A stretch of DNA of 64,000 nucleotides, from the NCBI RefSeq assembly GCF_002002725.1, contig NZ_MUNW01000032.1, positions 310,001-374,000 on the forward strand, read 5' to 3'. Shown here piece by piece: positions 17,752 to 27,962 of this stretch. The DNA comes from Sinorhizobium sp. A49 (GTDB lineage Bacteria > Pseudomonadota > Alphaproteobacteria > Rhizobiales > Rhizobiaceae). The position numbers and the translations under genes are program-made. The notes under the pieces were generated by a model. That model ran no database searches, was not told the DNA's origin, and was given only the letters and a program-made list of their open reading frames with translations. Numbering within the stretch: the first letter of the stretch is position 1; the number at the start of each line of letters is the position of its first letter.

Positions 17752-17782
17752 AAAAACAAGGCTTTCAGCCTTGTTTTTTTTT
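17752..17782 (+). terminator. strong rho-independent terminator in an otherwise gene-free region
   Basis: Perfect 12-base stem AAAAACAAGGCT (17752-17763), TTC loop, complement at 17767-17778, then a run of nine Ts (17774-17782) on the plus strand. Five As before the stem also allow use from the minus strand, where it would end the mce-DUF1467 transcript 230 bases after its last gene. In the plus direction no annotated gene lies upstream for over 4 kb, which points to a small RNA. Confidence 0.75.
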
Positions 17783-18014
17783 GCCTTTCACCCAGCAAGG
17801 CGGCAGCGAAGCAGCAACACTTTCTTGAACTGTGTCAATTTCAGGGCGGTCAATCGTAGGATTGCCCTGGTTTCCCGCGGCGCGCGGCCGGAGCGACCTT
17901 GCAGGACCCGTGCAGTCGAAAAATCCAGATACTTAGCTGGGGATTATTCGCAAGCGGACGGCATCGGCCGGAAAACGCGGATCTCAAGCGTCCGCGCACG
18001 TCCCGGTGATCGCC

Positions 18015-18284
18015 TCAGTAGAACTTCGGATAGAAGCGCGGAATGCTGTCAATGCCGTAGCCGAGCCGCACGGAAACGATGTACCAGGCGAGTTGGATGA
18101 CCGCCGCGATCGCAGTCGTCAGCAGGATAACGCGCTTGGCACGGAACCGCGCCGGTGCACTTTCGACGGTGCCGGGAACCACTTCGTTTTCCTCCGCCTG
18201 GGTGCGCACGCCAAGCGGCAGCACGGCAAACAGCGTCAGCCACCAGATAATGAAGTAGATGGCAAAGGTGGAAAAAAGCGGCAT
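18015..18284 (-). CDS. DUF1467 family membrane protein
   Basis: Encodes 89 residues with two predicted membrane helices, at about 5-24 (FSTFAIYFIIWWLTLFAVLP) and 55-75, joined by a polar loop with GVRTQAEENEVVPGT. This matches the small alphaproteobacterial DUF1467 family, whose function is unknown. The ATG at 18284 has CAGGAG 7 bases upstream. It is the last gene of the rnj-mce-DUF1467 run, 128 bases after mce. Confidence 0.85.
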   Translation of the reverse strand: MPLFSTFAIYFIIWWLTLFAVLPLGVRTQAEENEVVPGTVESAPARFRAKRVILLTTAIAAVIQLAWYIVSVRLGYGIDSIPRFYPKFY

Positions 18285-18412
18285 TTCCGGCTCCTGGTGA
18301 GGACCTCGCCCGAAGGGCACACTGGCCCTCTCCGGAACAATCCTCTCGACATTCTGGCCTGCTTATAACGCCATGGATGCGATCACACAAACCGGCATCG
18401 CGCGATCAACTG

Positions 18413-18817
18413 TCACACCTGTTCAAGTTCGACCAAGGTGCCTTGAAAATCTTTGGGATGCAGAAAGAGCACCGGCTTGCCATGGGCACCGATCTTCGGC
18501 TCGCCGTCACCGAGAACGCGTGCGCCAGACGCCTTCAGCGTGTCGCGCGCAGCAAGGATATCCTCGACCTCGTAGCAGATGTGATGCATGCCGCCGGACG
18601 GATTTTTGGCGAGGAAAGCGGCAATCGGCGAGGTGTCACCAAGCGGTTCCAGCAGTTCAATCTTGGTGTTGGGTAACGCGACGAAAACAACCGTCACGCC
18701 ATGCTCCGGCAAGGCCTGAGGCTCGGTTACCGTCGCGCCGAGCGTCGTGCGGTAACTCTCCGTCGCCGATACTAGATCCGGCACGGCGATGGCCACATGG
18801 TTGACACGTCCGAGCAT
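18413..18817 (-). CDS. mce: methylmalonyl-CoA epimerase
   Basis: Encodes 134 residues, a vicinal-oxygen-chelate (glyoxalase-fold) protein with metal-ligand and active-site blocks in LGRVNHVAIAVPDL, IELLEPLGDTSPI, GMHHICYEVEDI and GKPVLFLHPKDFQGTLVELEQ. It interconverts the R and S isomers of methylmalonyl-CoA so that propionyl-CoA can enter the TCA cycle through succinyl-CoA. Length and motifs are normal. It follows rnj by 68 bases, the gap holding a stem-loop. Confidence 0.94.
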   Translation of the reverse strand: MLGRVNHVAIAVPDLVSATESYRTTLGATVTEPQALPEHGVTVVFVALPNTKIELLEPLGDTSPIAAFLAKNPSGGMHHICYEVEDILAARDTLKASGARVLGDGEPKIGAHGKPVLFLHPKDFQGTLVELEQV

Positions 18818-18844
18818 CGCGATCCTCCAATTCGTCCGGTATTT

Positions 18845-18878
18845 CGAGCCCCCGCACGTCTGTAGCGTCGGGGGCTCG
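18845..18878. other. stem-loop between rnj and mce
   Basis: CGAGCCCCCG (18845-18854) pairs with CGGGGGCTCG (18869-18878) around a 14-base loop. There is no T tract on either side, so a simple terminator is unlikely; it may protect or attenuate the rnj-mce transcript. Confidence 0.5.
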
Positions 18879-18885
18879 AAGAAAA

Positions 18886-20553
18886 TCAGACTTTGGTGAC
18901 GAACACGGTCACCACAGGTTTCTTGCCCCAGATCTGGTTGGTCGTGCTGCGCACGGCGCGGCGTACCGCCTCCTGCAGCATGGCCAGATCCTTGCGCTTG
19001 GCGCGCGGGATGCTTTCGACAGCACCGAGCACGGCGTCATAGAGCGTGTCTTCCATGTCCTCGCCCTCGTCGTCGAACTCGGGCAAGCCAATGGCAACAA
19101 GGTCCGGATCGCCGAGGAAATCGTAACGATTGTCGAGCACGACGTTGACGGAGACATGTCCGGCGAAGGAGAGCTTTCGGCGCTCGCCGATGCCCATCTC
19201 CTCGAAGTCGCCGATCAGCGAGCCGTCCTTGTAAATTCGGCCATGTGCCACCGTGTCGATGACCTCGGCCGGGCCTGGTGCCAGCCGCAGCATCTCGCCG
19301 TTGCGAAGACGCGGGACGCTGGCGATACCCGATTGACGCCCAAGTTCGCCATGCGCCGTCAGGTGTGCCGCTTCGCCGTGCACAGGCACAAGGATCTGCG
19401 GGCGGACCCACTGGTACATCTGCTGCAGTTCGCTGCGGCGCGGGTGGCCCGACACATGCACCAGTGCTTCGCTGTCGGTGATGATGTGGATGCCCTGCTC
19501 GATCAGGCCGTTCTTGATATCGTTGATCGCCTTCTCGTTGCCGGGAATGGTGCGCGACGAAAACACAACCGTATCGCCGGCGGAGAAGGCGACGTTACGC
19601 ATCTCGTCGCGGGCGATCTTGGCAAGTGCGGCACGCGGCTCGCCCTGGCTGCCGGTCAGGATGACCACGACCTTGTCGCGCGGCACATAGCCAAACTCGT
19701 CTTCGGCGAGGAACGGCTTGATGCCTTCCATCAGGCCGAGATCGCGGGCGACAGCGACGACGCGCTTCATCGAACTGCCGAGAAGCAGGACGTCCCTGCC
19801 CGCCTCTTCCGCAGCTTCCGCGATCGACCGAATACGGCCGACATTCGAGGAGAATGTGGTGATCGCCACGCGACCTTCAGCCTTGGAGATGATCTCCGTC
19901 AGGCTCGCGGAAACCTCCTGCTCCGACGGCGAGACGCCGTCGCGAAGCGCATTGGTCGAATCGCAGACCAGCGCCAGCACGCCTTCGTCGCCGATCTTGC
20001 GGAAGCGCTGCTCGTCGGTGAGCGGGCCGAGCGATGGCTGAAGATCGATCTTCCAGTCGCCGGTATGCACGACCGCGCCCAGCGGCGTGCGGATGATCAG
20101 CGACATCGGTTCGGGGATCGAGTGGTTGACGCCGACCGCTTCGATTTCGAACGGACCGACATTGATGCGGTCGCCCTGCTTGAAGATCGTTATCGGGATT
20201 TCCCCACGGCTCTTTTCGAAGTCGCGCTTGGCTTCCAGCATGCCCGCCGTAAACGGCGAGGCATAGACGGGCACATTCAGCCCTGGCCATAGATCGTTGA
20301 GGCCACCATAGTGATCCTCGTGGGCATGGGTGATGATGATGCCTTTGAGGTTGCGGCGCTCTTCCGCCAGGAAGCTGATATCGGCGAGAACCAGATCCAC
20401 GCCCGGAAGCTCCGGTCCAGGGAAAGTAACGCCGCAATCCACCATTATCCACTGTCGGTGACCGGGTTTGCCATAGCCATAGAGGCCAAGGTTCATCCCG
20501 ATTTCGCCGACGCCGCCGAGCGGCAAGAACACCAGTTCTTCTTCTTGCGCCAT
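18886..20553 (-). CDS. rnj: ribonuclease J
   Basis: Encodes 555 residues of the beta-CASP metallo-beta-lactamase family. Metal-binding motif THAHEDHYGG lies near residue 75, followed by the aspartate in VHTGDWKID; the beta-CASP region and its HVSGHPRRSE motif follow, and a C-terminal domain of about 100 residues completes it. RNase J degrades and processes RNA as 5'-3' exonuclease and endonuclease; in rhizobia it matures rRNA ends. It lies between birA and mce, a conserved alphaproteobacterial order. Confidence 0.95.
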   Translation of the reverse strand: MAQEEELVFLPLGGVGEIGMNLGLYGYGKPGHRQWIMVDCGVTFPGPELPGVDLVLADISFLAEERRNLKGIIITHAHEDHYGGLNDLWPGLNVPVYASPFTAGMLEAKRDFEKSRGEIPITIFKQGDRINVGPFEIEAVGVNHSIPEPMSLIIRTPLGAVVHTGDWKIDLQPSLGPLTDEQRFRKIGDEGVLALVCDSTNALRDGVSPSEQEVSASLTEIISKAEGRVAITTFSSNVGRIRSIAEAAEEAGRDVLLLGSSMKRVVAVARDLGLMEGIKPFLAEDEFGYVPRDKVVVILTGSQGEPRAALAKIARDEMRNVAFSAGDTVVFSSRTIPGNEKAINDIKNGLIEQGIHIITDSEALVHVSGHPRRSELQQMYQWVRPQILVPVHGEAAHLTAHGELGRQSGIASVPRLRNGEMLRLAPGPAEVIDTVAHGRIYKDGSLIGDFEEMGIGERRKLSFAGHVSVNVVLDNRYDFLGDPDLVAIGLPEFDDEGEDMEDTLYDAVLGAVESIPRAKRKDLAMLQEAVRRAVRSTTNQIWGKKPVVTVFVTKV

Positions 20554-20576
20554 GTTTTGATGCGCCCTTGTTTTGA

Positions 20577-21344
20577 TTATCCGAAAAATACGTCGCCGGC
20601 GGCGATCGTCTGCATCGTGTTCGAGCCCGTATCGAGCATCAACCGGCCGTCCTGATCAATACCGGCAAAGCGGCCGGAAAGCGACCGGTCCGGCAGGTTC
20701 ACCGTAATGGTCTCGCCGATGCCGCGCGCTGCCGCCCGCCATTGGTCTATGATGTTTGCCACACCTCGGCCCTGGTCCCAAACGGAAAGCGTTTCGGCCA
20801 TAGTCAGGAACAGGTGGGCGAACAATTCGTCCGGAGATACCGACGCGCCTTCGTTGCGAAGCGACGTCACCGGGTAGAGCGCCTCGTCCGGCGTGACGGC
20901 AATGTTGATGCCACAGCCGATAACCAGTGCGCGGCGGCCGTCTGCCAGGCTCTCGCCTTCAAGCAGGATGCCGCAGGTCTTCTTGCCGTCGATGAGAACA
21001 TCGTTCGGCCACTTGATCTCGACCGGTGCGCCGGCAAGCGGCATCACCTTGCGGATAGCCCTGTGAACCGCCACCGCCACGGCCAGCGGCAGCGAGTGCA
21101 GCAACTCGATGGGCGCCGGCTCAATCAAGAGGAGTGAGGCATAGAGATTGCCGGGCTCTGAAAACCAGACCCGGCCACGTCGGCCACGTCCGCCTGTCTG
21201 GCGGGCGGCGGTGATCCAGAGGTTTCCCCTGTCTCCCTCGCGCGCCCGCGTCAGGCATTCGCTGTTTGTAGAGCCGACTTCATTCAGCGCGACGTGCCGG
21301 AAATCGTCGAGCGAACCCCGGCCGCCGCCTTCAAGGCCGATCAA
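20577..21344 (-). CDS. birA: biotin--[acetyl-CoA-carboxylase] ligase
   Basis: Encodes 255 residues covering the catalytic and C-terminal domains. The biotinyl-AMP loop is [14 protein letters not shown] and the substrate-binding block is [21 protein letters not shown]. There is no N-terminal winged helix, so unlike E. coli BirA it cannot be a repressor. It biotinylates the AccB subunit and other carboxylases. The start is TTG, overlapping the nuoN stop as TTGA at 21344-21341, which indicates coupling; I see no good ribosome site, so the exact start is uncertain. Confidence 0.93.
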   Translation of the reverse strand: MIGLEGGGRGSLDDFRHVALNEVGSTNSECLTRAREGDRGNLWITAARQTGGRGRRGRVWFSEPGNLYASLLLIEPAPIELLHSLPLAVAVAVHRAIRKVMPLAGAPVEIKWPNDVLIDGKKTCGILLEGESLADGRRALVIGCGINIAVTPDEALYPVTSLRNEGASVSPDELFAHLFLTMAETLSVWDQGRGVANIIDQWRAAARGIGETITVNLPDRSLSGRFAGIDQDGRLMLDTGSNTMQTIAAGDVFFG

Positions 21345-22786
21345 AAGAAGGTCCGAGCCGCGACTTCAGCGGCTTCGCCGAGCGGACCGCCGATCAGGAC
21401 GTATCCAAGCACAAACAGGCCCGAGAGACCAAAGACCAGGCGAAGCTCGCCAGCCGTGCGGGCAAACTCGCCCTTGGCATCGTCGAACCACATCACCTTG
21501 ATGACGCGCAGGTAGTAATAGGCGCCGACCACCGATGCGAGCACGCCGATGATCGCGAGCGCGTAGAGATGCGCTTCGATCGCCGCCATGAACACGAAGT
21601 ACTTCCCGAAGAAGCCTGCCATCGGCGGAATGCCGGCGAGCGAGAACATCAGCACGGTGAGCACGGTGGCCATGAAGGGATTGGTCTGCGACAGGCCCGC
21701 GAGATCGTCAACGCTTTCGACATTCTCTCCGTCCTTGCGGCGCATGGCGAGAATGCAGGCAAAAGTGCCAAGCGTCATGACCATGTAGATGAGCATGTAA
21801 AGCAGAACGCCGCGCACACCCGCCATCGAGCCGGCCGCAAGACCGACGAGCGCGTAGCCCATGTGGCCGATCGAGGAATAGGCCATCAGGCGCTTGATGT
21901 TCTTCTGGCCGATCGCCGCGAAGGCGCCGAGCAGCATCGAAGCGATCGAAATGAAGACGACGATCTGCTGCCACTGCACGACAACAGGCTCGAACGCATT
22001 GATGACGATGCGCACGAAGATAGCCATGGCGGCAACCTTCGGAGCAGCGGCAAAGAACGCGGTCACCGGCGTCGGCGCGCCTTCATAGACATCCGGTGTC
22101 CACATGTGGAACGGCACGGCGGAGATCTTGAATGCAAGGCCGGCCAGGATGAAGACCAGGCCGAAGATCAGGCCAAGCGACGGCGTGCCGGTGGCGGTCA
22201 GAGCAGCGGCAATCTCGTCGAAGCCGGTGTGGCCGGTGAAGCCGTAGACCAGCGACATGCCGTAGAGCAGCATGCCCGAGGAGAGCGCGCCGAGAACGAA
22301 ATACTTCAGGCCGGCTTCCGTCGAGCGGATGCTGTCGCGGTTGATCGCGGCCACGACGTAGAGCGCCAGCGACTGCAGTTCCAGCGACAGGTACAGCGAC
22401 ATCAGGTCGTTGGCCGAAATCATCAGCAGCATGCCGAGCGTGGCGAGCACCAGAAGCACCGGGAACTCGAAACGGTCGATCTGCGACGAGCGGGCATGGC
22501 CGACCGTCATCACCATGGCGGTGATCGAGCCGATCAGCGCCAGCACCTTCATGAACTTGGCGAAGGGATCGGACAGGAAGGCGCCGCCATAAGCTTCGCC
22601 CTCTCCGGTCTTCAGGACGAGCCAGAGGCCGGCGATGATGAGAAGGGCAACCGCAAGGCCGGTGACCGTCGACGTCGACTTTTCACCGGCAAACACGCCG
22701 ATCATCAAGAGCGCCATCGCACCGACGGCGAGGATCAACTCGGGGATCGAGAGCTGCAGGCTAGCGAGGAGGGTTTCAGCAGTCAT
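21341..22786 (-). CDS. nuoN: NADH-quinone oxidoreductase subunit N
   Basis: Encodes 481 residues with about 14 membrane helices, one of three antiporter-like proton-pumping subunits of complex I. Central lysines lie in helix contexts such as [20 protein letters not shown] and [21 protein letters not shown] start at the ATG at 22786 ([13 protein letters not shown]) rather than a TTG two codons upstream. It is the last nuo gene and overlaps birA. Confidence 0.96.
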   Translation of the reverse strand: MTAETLLASLQLSIPELILAVGAMALLMIGVFAGEKSTSTVTGLAVALLIIAGLWLVLKTGEGEAYGGAFLSDPFAKFMKVLALIGSITAMVMTVGHARSSQIDRFEFPVLLVLATLGMLLMISANDLMSLYLSLELQSLALYVVAAINRDSIRSTEAGLKYFVLGALSSGMLLYGMSLVYGFTGHTGFDEIAAALTATGTPSLGLIFGLVFILAGLAFKISAVPFHMWTPDVYEGAPTPVTAFFAAAPKVAAMAIFVRIVINAFEPVVVQWQQIVVFISIASMLLGAFAAIGQKNIKRLMAYSSIGHMGYALVGLAAGSMAGVRGVLLYMLIYMVMTLGTFACILAMRRKDGENVESVDDLAGLSQTNPFMATVLTVLMFSLAGIPPMAGFFGKYFVFMAAIEAHLYALAIIGVLASVVGAYYYLRVIKVMWFDDAKGEFARTAGELRLVFGLSGLFVLGYVLIGGPLGEAAEVAARTFF

Positions 22787-22805
22787 GTCCAATCACGTCC
22801 TGTGG

Positions 22806-24317
22806 TCATTGCACCGAAAGCGCAACGTTTTGCGCTGCCTGCAGGGCTGCGGTGTAGTTGTTGACGAGCAGATCCACGGAGGCTGCAGTCGCATCGAAGA
22901 CCGGCGCCGGATAGACACCGAAGAAGATCGTCAGGATCACCAGCGGATAGAGGATCGCCTTCTCACGGCCCGAAAGATCGAGCAGAGCCTTGAGACTTTC
23001 CTTCTCCAGCGCGCCGAAGACGACGCGGCGGTAGAGCCAGAGCGCATAGGCCGCCGACAGGATCACGCCGCTCGTTGCAAAGAACGCAACCCAGGTGTTG
23101 GCGCGGAAGGCGCCGACGAGGGTCAGAACTTCACCGACGAAGCCGGATGTCCCGGGAAGACCGACGTTCGCCATGGTGAAGACCATGAAGGCGACGGCAT
23201 ACTTCGGCATGTTGTTGACAAGGCCGCCATAGGCCGAGATTTCGCGGGTGTGCAGACGGTCATAGACGACGCCGACGCAAAGGAAGAGCGCGCCCGACAC
23301 GATACCGTGCGACAGCATCTGGAAGATCGCACCCTGGACGCCCTGCGTGTTGGCCGCGAAGATACCCATTGTCACATAGCCCATGTGGGCAACCGACGAA
23401 TAGGCGATCAGCTTCTTGATGTCGGTCTGCATCAGCGCCACCAGCGAGGTGTAGACGATGGCGATGACCGACAGCGTGAAGACGAACGGCGCAAAGTAGT
23501 CGGAGGCCAGCGGGAACATCGGCAGTGAGAAGCGCAGGAAGCCGTAGCCACCGAGCTTCAGAAGAATGCCGGCCAGGATGACGGAGCCTGCCGTCGGCGC
23601 CTGAACGTGCGCGTCAGGAAGCCAGGTGTGCACCGGCCACATCGGCATCTTCACCGCGAAAGAGGCGAAGAAGGCCAGCCATAACCACGTCTGCATTTCA
23701 CGCGGGAAGTTATAGGCAAGCAGTTCAGTGATGTCGGTAGTACCAGCCTGCCAATACATTGCCATGATGGCGAGCAGCATCAGCACCGAGCCGAGGAGCG
23801 TGTAGAGGAAGAATTTGTAGCTGGCGTAGACGCGGTCCTTGCCACCCCAGACGCCGATGATGATGAACATCGGAATGAGGCCAGCTTCGAAGAACACGTA
23901 GAACAGCACGATGTCGAGCGATACGAACACGCCGATCATGAACGTTTCCAGGATCAGGAACGCGATCATGTATTCCTTCAGGCGCTTTTCGACCGAGAAC
24001 CAGCTTGCAAGCACACAGAACGGCATGAGGAACGCGGAGAGCACGACGAAGAGCACCGAGATGCCGTCGACGCCGAGATGATAGGAAATCCCGGTGCCGA
24101 GCCATCCATGCTTCTCGGTCATCTGGAAGCCTGGGTTCGAGCTGTCGAACTGGTACCAGATGTAGACCGAGACGGCGAAGGTGAAGAGCGTCGTCAGCAG
24201 CGATACATTCAGGATGTTGCGGCGGCCGTAGGCGCTGTCTTCTCTTGTCAGCAAGAGAAGCAGGACGCCGACGAGCGGCATGAAGGTGACCGCGGAAAGT
24301 ACGGGCCAATCGGTCAT
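22806..24317 (-). CDS. nuoM: NADH-quinone oxidoreductase subunit M
   Basis: Encodes 503 residues with about 14 membrane helices, an antiporter-like proton-pumping subunit. Family landmarks include [13 protein letters not shown], the conserved glutamate helix [49 protein letters not shown] split over two helices, and [17 protein letters not shown]. The start [10 protein letters not shown] overlaps the nuoL stop by one base (TGATG), so translation is coupled. Confidence 0.96.
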   Translation of the reverse strand: MTDWPVLSAVTFMPLVGVLLLLLTREDSAYGRRNILNVSLLTTLFTFAVSVYIWYQFDSSNPGFQMTEKHGWLGTGISYHLGVDGISVLFVVLSAFLMPFCVLASWFSVEKRLKEYMIAFLILETFMIGVFVSLDIVLFYVFFEAGLIPMFIIIGVWGGKDRVYASYKFFLYTLLGSVLMLLAIMAMYWQAGTTDITELLAYNFPREMQTWLWLAFFASFAVKMPMWPVHTWLPDAHVQAPTAGSVILAGILLKLGGYGFLRFSLPMFPLASDYFAPFVFTLSVIAIVYTSLVALMQTDIKKLIAYSSVAHMGYVTMGIFAANTQGVQGAIFQMLSHGIVSGALFLCVGVVYDRLHTREISAYGGLVNNMPKYAVAFMVFTMANVGLPGTSGFVGEVLTLVGAFRANTWVAFFATSGVILSAAYALWLYRRVVFGALEKESLKALLDLSGREKAILYPLVILTIFFGVYPAPVFDATAASVDLLVNNYTAALQAAQNVALSVQ

Positions 24318-26311
24318 CAGAAGGAACTCCCGAGCATCATCCATGTAACGAGCGCAGCGATGCCGATCAGCATGGCGAACGCGTAGTGATAGAGGTAACC
24401 GGTCTGCAGCCGGACAACACGATCGGTGACATCAAGCACGCGTGCCGCAATCCCGTTCGGGCCGAGGCCGTCGATGACCCGGCCGTCGCCTTCCTTCCAC
24501 AGGAAGACGCCGAGGCGCTTGGCCGAACGTACGAACAGGAAGTCGTACAGCTCGTCGAAGTACCACTTGTTGAGCAGGAACTGGTAGAGACCGCGGTGCT
24601 GCTCTGCCAGGTACTTCGGCACATCAGGACGGCGGATATACATGTACCAGGCGGTGAACAGGCCGAGCGCCATGGCGCAGAACGGGCTCCACTTAACCCA
24701 CGTCGGAACGTGGTGGAATTCCTCGAGGATCTCGTTCTCGGCCGAGGTGAACAGGGCACCCTGCCAGAACTCGGCATAGTGGTGGCCGAAGAAATAGTCG
24801 TGGAACAGGAAGCCTGCCACCAGTGCACCGATGGCCAGGATGTAGAGCGGCACCAGCATGATCTGCGGCGATTCATGGACGTGATGCATGACATCCGAGG
24901 AAGCGCGCGGCTTGCCGTGGAAAGTCATGAAGGTCAGGCGCCACGAATAGAAGCTGGTGAACAGCGCCGCAATGACGAGCATCGCGAAGGCGAAGCCGGA
25001 AACTGCACTATGGGCGGCGAACGCCGATTCGATGATCGCGTCCTTGGAGAAGAAGCCGGCCGTGCCGATGACCGTGCCGGGGATGCCGACGCCGGTAAGC
25101 GCGATGGTACCAATGAACATCGTCCAGTAGGTGATCGGAATGTGCTTCCGAAGGCCACCCATGTAGCGCATGTCCTGTTCGCCATCCACGGCGTGGATGA
25201 CGGAGCCCGCACCCAAGAACAACAGAGCCTTGAAGAAGGCGTGCGTGAATAGGTGGAAGATCGCAGCGCCATAGGCGCCGACGCCAAGCGCCACGAACAT
25301 GTAGCCGAGCTGCGAGCAGGTCGAATAGGCGATGACCCGCTTGATGTCGTTCTGAACGAGACCGACAGTCGCGGCAAAGAAGGCCGTGATCGCACCGATC
25401 AGGGTGACGACGGTGAGTGCATCCGGCGACAGTTCGAACAGCGGCGACATGCGAGCGACGAGGAAAACGCCGGCGGTCACCATCGTTGCGGCGTGAATGA
25501 GGGCCGAAACCGGGGTTGGGCCTTCCATCGCGTCCGGCAACCAGGTGTGCAGCAGGAACTGCGCCGACTTGCCCATCGCGCCCATGAAGAGCAGCAGGCA
25601 GGCGGCGGTGATAGCATCGGCCTTGTCGAGATGCATGCCGAACAGCGTGATGACCGCCTCCCCTGCAGCGGCACCTTCGGCCGGCAGGTAGGTCTTCGCT
25701 GCTGCAAAGATCGTTTCGAAATTGACCGAGCCGAAGAGCACGAAGACGAGGAAGATGCCGAGCGCAAAACCGAAGTCGCCGACGCGGTTGACGATAAAGG
25801 CCTTCATGGCCGCAGCGTTCGCCGACGGCTTCTTATACCAGAAGCCGATCAAGAGGTAAGACGCGAGACCCACGCCTTCCCAGCCAAAGAACATCTGCAC
25901 CAGGTTGTCCGACGTGATGAGCATCAGCATCGCGAAGGTGAAGAGCGACAGATAGGCGAAGAAGCGCGGGCGATGCGGATCGTGGTGCATGTAGCCGATC
26001 GAATAGACATGCACGAGCGTCGACACCGTGTTGACGACCACGAACATGACGGATGTCAGCGTATCGACGCGGAACGCCCATTCGACGTCGAAGCTGCCGG
26101 ACTGGATCCAGCGCAACACCGAAACCTTGATCAGCTCCTGCTCGCCGAGCGCGACGTCGAAGAACACGAACCACGACAACGCGGCGGTGATGATCATCAA
26201 CCCGCTGGTGACAAATTCAGAAGCCTTGGCGCCGATCGAATTGCCGAAAAGGCCGGCGACCAGAAAGCCGATCAAAGGCAGGAAGACGATAGCCTTGATG
26301 ATGGTATCCAT
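24317..26311 (-). CDS. nuoL: NADH-quinone oxidoreductase subunit L
   Basis: Encodes 664 residues, the largest antiporter-like subunit, with the C-terminal lateral helix that runs along the membrane arm. Motifs include the lysine/glutamate helix [37 protein letters not shown] and [20 protein letters not shown]. Length is normal for alphaproteobacteria. It lies seven bases after nuoK and overlaps nuoM. Confidence 0.97.
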   Translation of the reverse strand: MDTIIKAIVFLPLIGFLVAGLFGNSIGAKASEFVTSGLMIITAALSWFVFFDVALGEQELIKVSVLRWIQSGSFDVEWAFRVDTLTSVMFVVVNTVSTLVHVYSIGYMHHDPHRPRFFAYLSLFTFAMLMLITSDNLVQMFFGWEGVGLASYLLIGFWYKKPSANAAAMKAFIVNRVGDFGFALGIFLVFVLFGSVNFETIFAAAKTYLPAEGAAAGEAVITLFGMHLDKADAITAACLLLFMGAMGKSAQFLLHTWLPDAMEGPTPVSALIHAATMVTAGVFLVARMSPLFELSPDALTVVTLIGAITAFFAATVGLVQNDIKRVIAYSTCSQLGYMFVALGVGAYGAAIFHLFTHAFFKALLFLGAGSVIHAVDGEQDMRYMGGLRKHIPITYWTMFIGTIALTGVGIPGTVIGTAGFFSKDAIIESAFAAHSAVSGFAFAMLVIAALFTSFYSWRLTFMTFHGKPRASSDVMHHVHESPQIMLVPLYILAIGALVAGFLFHDYFFGHHYAEFWQGALFTSAENEILEEFHHVPTWVKWSPFCAMALGLFTAWYMYIRRPDVPKYLAEQHRGLYQFLLNKWYFDELYDFLFVRSAKRLGVFLWKEGDGRVIDGLGPNGIAARVLDVTDRVVRLQTGYLYHYAFAMLIGIAALVTWMMLGSSF

Positions 26312-26318
26312 AGCCCAA

Positions 26319-26627
26319 TCAGCCCTTCATCATGTTGACGTCTTCAACAGCGATCGAGCCGCGGTTGCGATAGAAGACGACGAGAATTGCAAGCCCGATG
26401 GCGGCTTCCGCGGCCGCGACGGTCAGAATGAACAGGGCGAAGACCTGGCCCGTGATGTCGTTCAGGAACGACGAGAAGGCGACCATGTTGATGTTGACCG
26501 CAAGCAGGATCAGTTCGACCGACATCAGAATGACGATGACGTTCTTCCGGTTCAGGAAGATGCCGAAGACACCAAGCGTGAACAGGATGGCGCTGACGGT
26601 GAGATAGTGGGAAATTCCGATTTCCAT
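26319..26627 (-). CDS. nuoK: NADH-quinone oxidoreductase subunit K
   Basis: Encodes 102 residues with three membrane helices, including the two conserved glutamates in [14 protein letters not shown] and [13 protein letters not shown] that carry protons through the membrane arm. Length is normal. It sits 28 bases after nuoJ. Confidence 0.97.
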   Translation of the reverse strand: MEIGISHYLTVSAILFTLGVFGIFLNRKNVIVILMSVELILLAVNINMVAFSSFLNDITGQVFALFILTVAAAEAAIGLAILVVFYRNRGSIAVEDVNMMKG

Positions 26628-26655
26628 TTTTTAGTTCCTCGACCTCGCGTCCGAA

Positions 26656-27270
26656 TTAAATGCCCTGCCCGGGCTTGACCGTGACCACCTCGACGGCGGT
26701 CTCGGGCGTGCGGGCAACCTGCTGCGGAATGCTCTGGCGCTTGATGTTCGTGCGATGGCGCAGCGTGAGCACGATGGCGCCGATCATGGCAACCAGCAGC
26801 ACGAGGCCCGCGATCTGGAAGAAGTAGACGTAGTGGGTATAGAGCACGTCGCCGAGGGCGGCCGTGTTCGTGCGATCGGCAATCGCCGGGATCGGCATCG
26901 AGATCCCCTTGGCGATCTCGGGCGAGAAGGTCGCGCCGCCGACGACGACGATCAACTCGGCCGCCAGGATCAGACCGATCAGCGCACCGACCGGGGCATA
27001 TTCAAGCACGCCGGCCCTGAGTTCCGCGAAGTCGATGTCGAGCATCATGACGACGAACAGGAAGAGCACCGCAACCGCGCCGACATAGACCACGAGCAGG
27101 ATCATCGCCAGGAACTCGGCGCCAGCCAGCAGGAACAGGCCCGCCGAATTGAAGAAGGTCAGGATCAGGAACAGCACCGAATAAACGGGGTTCCTGGCCG
27201 CAATGACCATAAATGCCGATGCCACCGCGATGAAGGCAAAGAGATAGAAAAAAAGAACCTGCAGACCCAT
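26656..27270 (-). CDS. nuoJ: NADH-quinone oxidoreductase subunit J
   Basis: Encodes 204 residues with five predicted membrane helices, including the conserved LLVVYVGAVAVLFLFVVMMLD segment of helix 3, the pi-bulge helix that couples quinone reduction to pumping. I start at MGLQVLFFYLFAF; an upstream ATG at 27360 would add a polar tail running through the nuoI-nuoJ hairpin. Confidence 0.95.
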   Translation of the reverse strand: MGLQVLFFYLFAFIAVASAFMVIAARNPVYSVLFLILTFFNSAGLFLLAGAEFLAMILLVVYVGAVAVLFLFVVMMLDIDFAELRAGVLEYAPVGALIGLILAAELIVVVGGATFSPEIAKGISMPIPAIADRTNTAALGDVLYTHYVYFFQIAGLVLLVAMIGAIVLTLRHRTNIKRQSIPQQVARTPETAVEVVTVKPGQGI

Positions 27271-27325
27271 GATCGGTGCCTTTTTCGTCTTGCACGGCGT
27301 GAGGCTCTTGCAGCCCCACTCCACT

Positions 27326-27356
27326 GGCAAAGCCGGACTGATGTCCGGCCTTTGCC
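27326..27356. other. strong hairpin in the nuoI-nuoJ gap
   Basis: GGCAAAGCCGGAC (27326-27338) pairs with a 14-base complement (27343-27356, one bulged C) around a 4-base loop. The gap between nuoI and nuoJ, 136 bases, is one of the longest in the operon. No T tract follows on the minus strand, so it may set mRNA stability between the upstream and downstream halves rather than terminate. Confidence 0.55.
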
Positions 27357-27406
27357 CCAAACTGTTTCACATGTGCCGCCTTGAAGGGCGGCACCACGCA
27401 TCGGCC

Positions 27407-27901
27407 TCAGCGATAGGGCGAGTCCATTGCGATGTTGCGCGCGATTTCCCGTTCCCAACGGTCGCCATTGGCGAGGAGCTTGTCCTTGTCGTAGTACAGC
27501 TCTTCGCGCGTCTCGGTGGCGAATTCGAAGTTCGGGCCCTCGACGATGGCGTCGACCGGACAGGCTTCCTGGCAGAAGCCGCAATAGATGCACTTCACCA
27601 TGTCGATGTCGTAACGCACCGTGCGGCGGGTGCCGTCGTTACGGCGCGGGCCAGCCTCGATGGTGATCGCCTGGGCAGGACAGATCGCCTCGCAGAGCTT
27701 GCATGCGATGCAACGCTCTTCGCCGTTGGGATAACGGCGCAGCGCGTGTTCGCCGCGGAAGCGCGGGCTGACCGGACCCTTTTCGAAGGGATAGTTCAAC
27801 GTCGACTTCGGCTTGAAGAAGTAGCGCATCGACAGAAAGAACGCGCCAACGAATTCCTTGAGGAACAGCGAGCTGACGGCTTGCGAAAGACCGGCCATCA
27901 T
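27407..27901 (-). CDS. nuoI: NADH-quinone oxidoreductase subunit I
   Basis: Encodes 164 residues with two 4Fe-4S ferredoxin motifs, [16 protein letters not shown] and [16 protein letters not shown], which carry clusters N6a and N6b towards N2 and the quinone. Rest of the protein fits the 8-kDa-type TYKY subunit. The first two codons are both ATG, so the exact start is ambiguous by one residue. Confidence 0.97.
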   Translation of the reverse strand: MMAGLSQAVSSLFLKEFVGAFFLSMRYFFKPKSTLNYPFEKGPVSPRFRGEHALRRYPNGEERCIACKLCEAICPAQAITIEAGPRRNDGTRRTVRYDIDMVKCIYCGFCQEACPVDAIVEGPNFEFATETREELYYDKDKLLANGDRWEREIARNIAMDSPYR

Positions 27902-27962
27902 TTACCTCCAGACTTGCTGGCCTCAGAGCGGCCAGCGGTATGCAACCAAGCGAAAGCCAGCA

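Larger units (their letters stand above)
17236..18014. other. 779-base intergenic region upstream of proS
   Basis: Lies between the proS start and the 3' end of the DUF1467 gene. Recognisable elements are a minus-strand promoter candidate at 17524-17552, a small inverted repeat GCCCAA-TGT-TTGGGC at 17605-17619, and a very strong hairpin with a T tract at 17752-17782. The segment around 17540-17670 is AT-rich compared with its surroundings. Open frames here look accidental; I see no supported protein gene. Confidence 0.5.

Noticed and set aside
24386-26338. Large plus-strand frames opposite nuoL
   Set aside because: Composition rich in His, Arg, Gly and Glu is typical of antisense reading of membrane proteins; no ribosome site or motif supports them.
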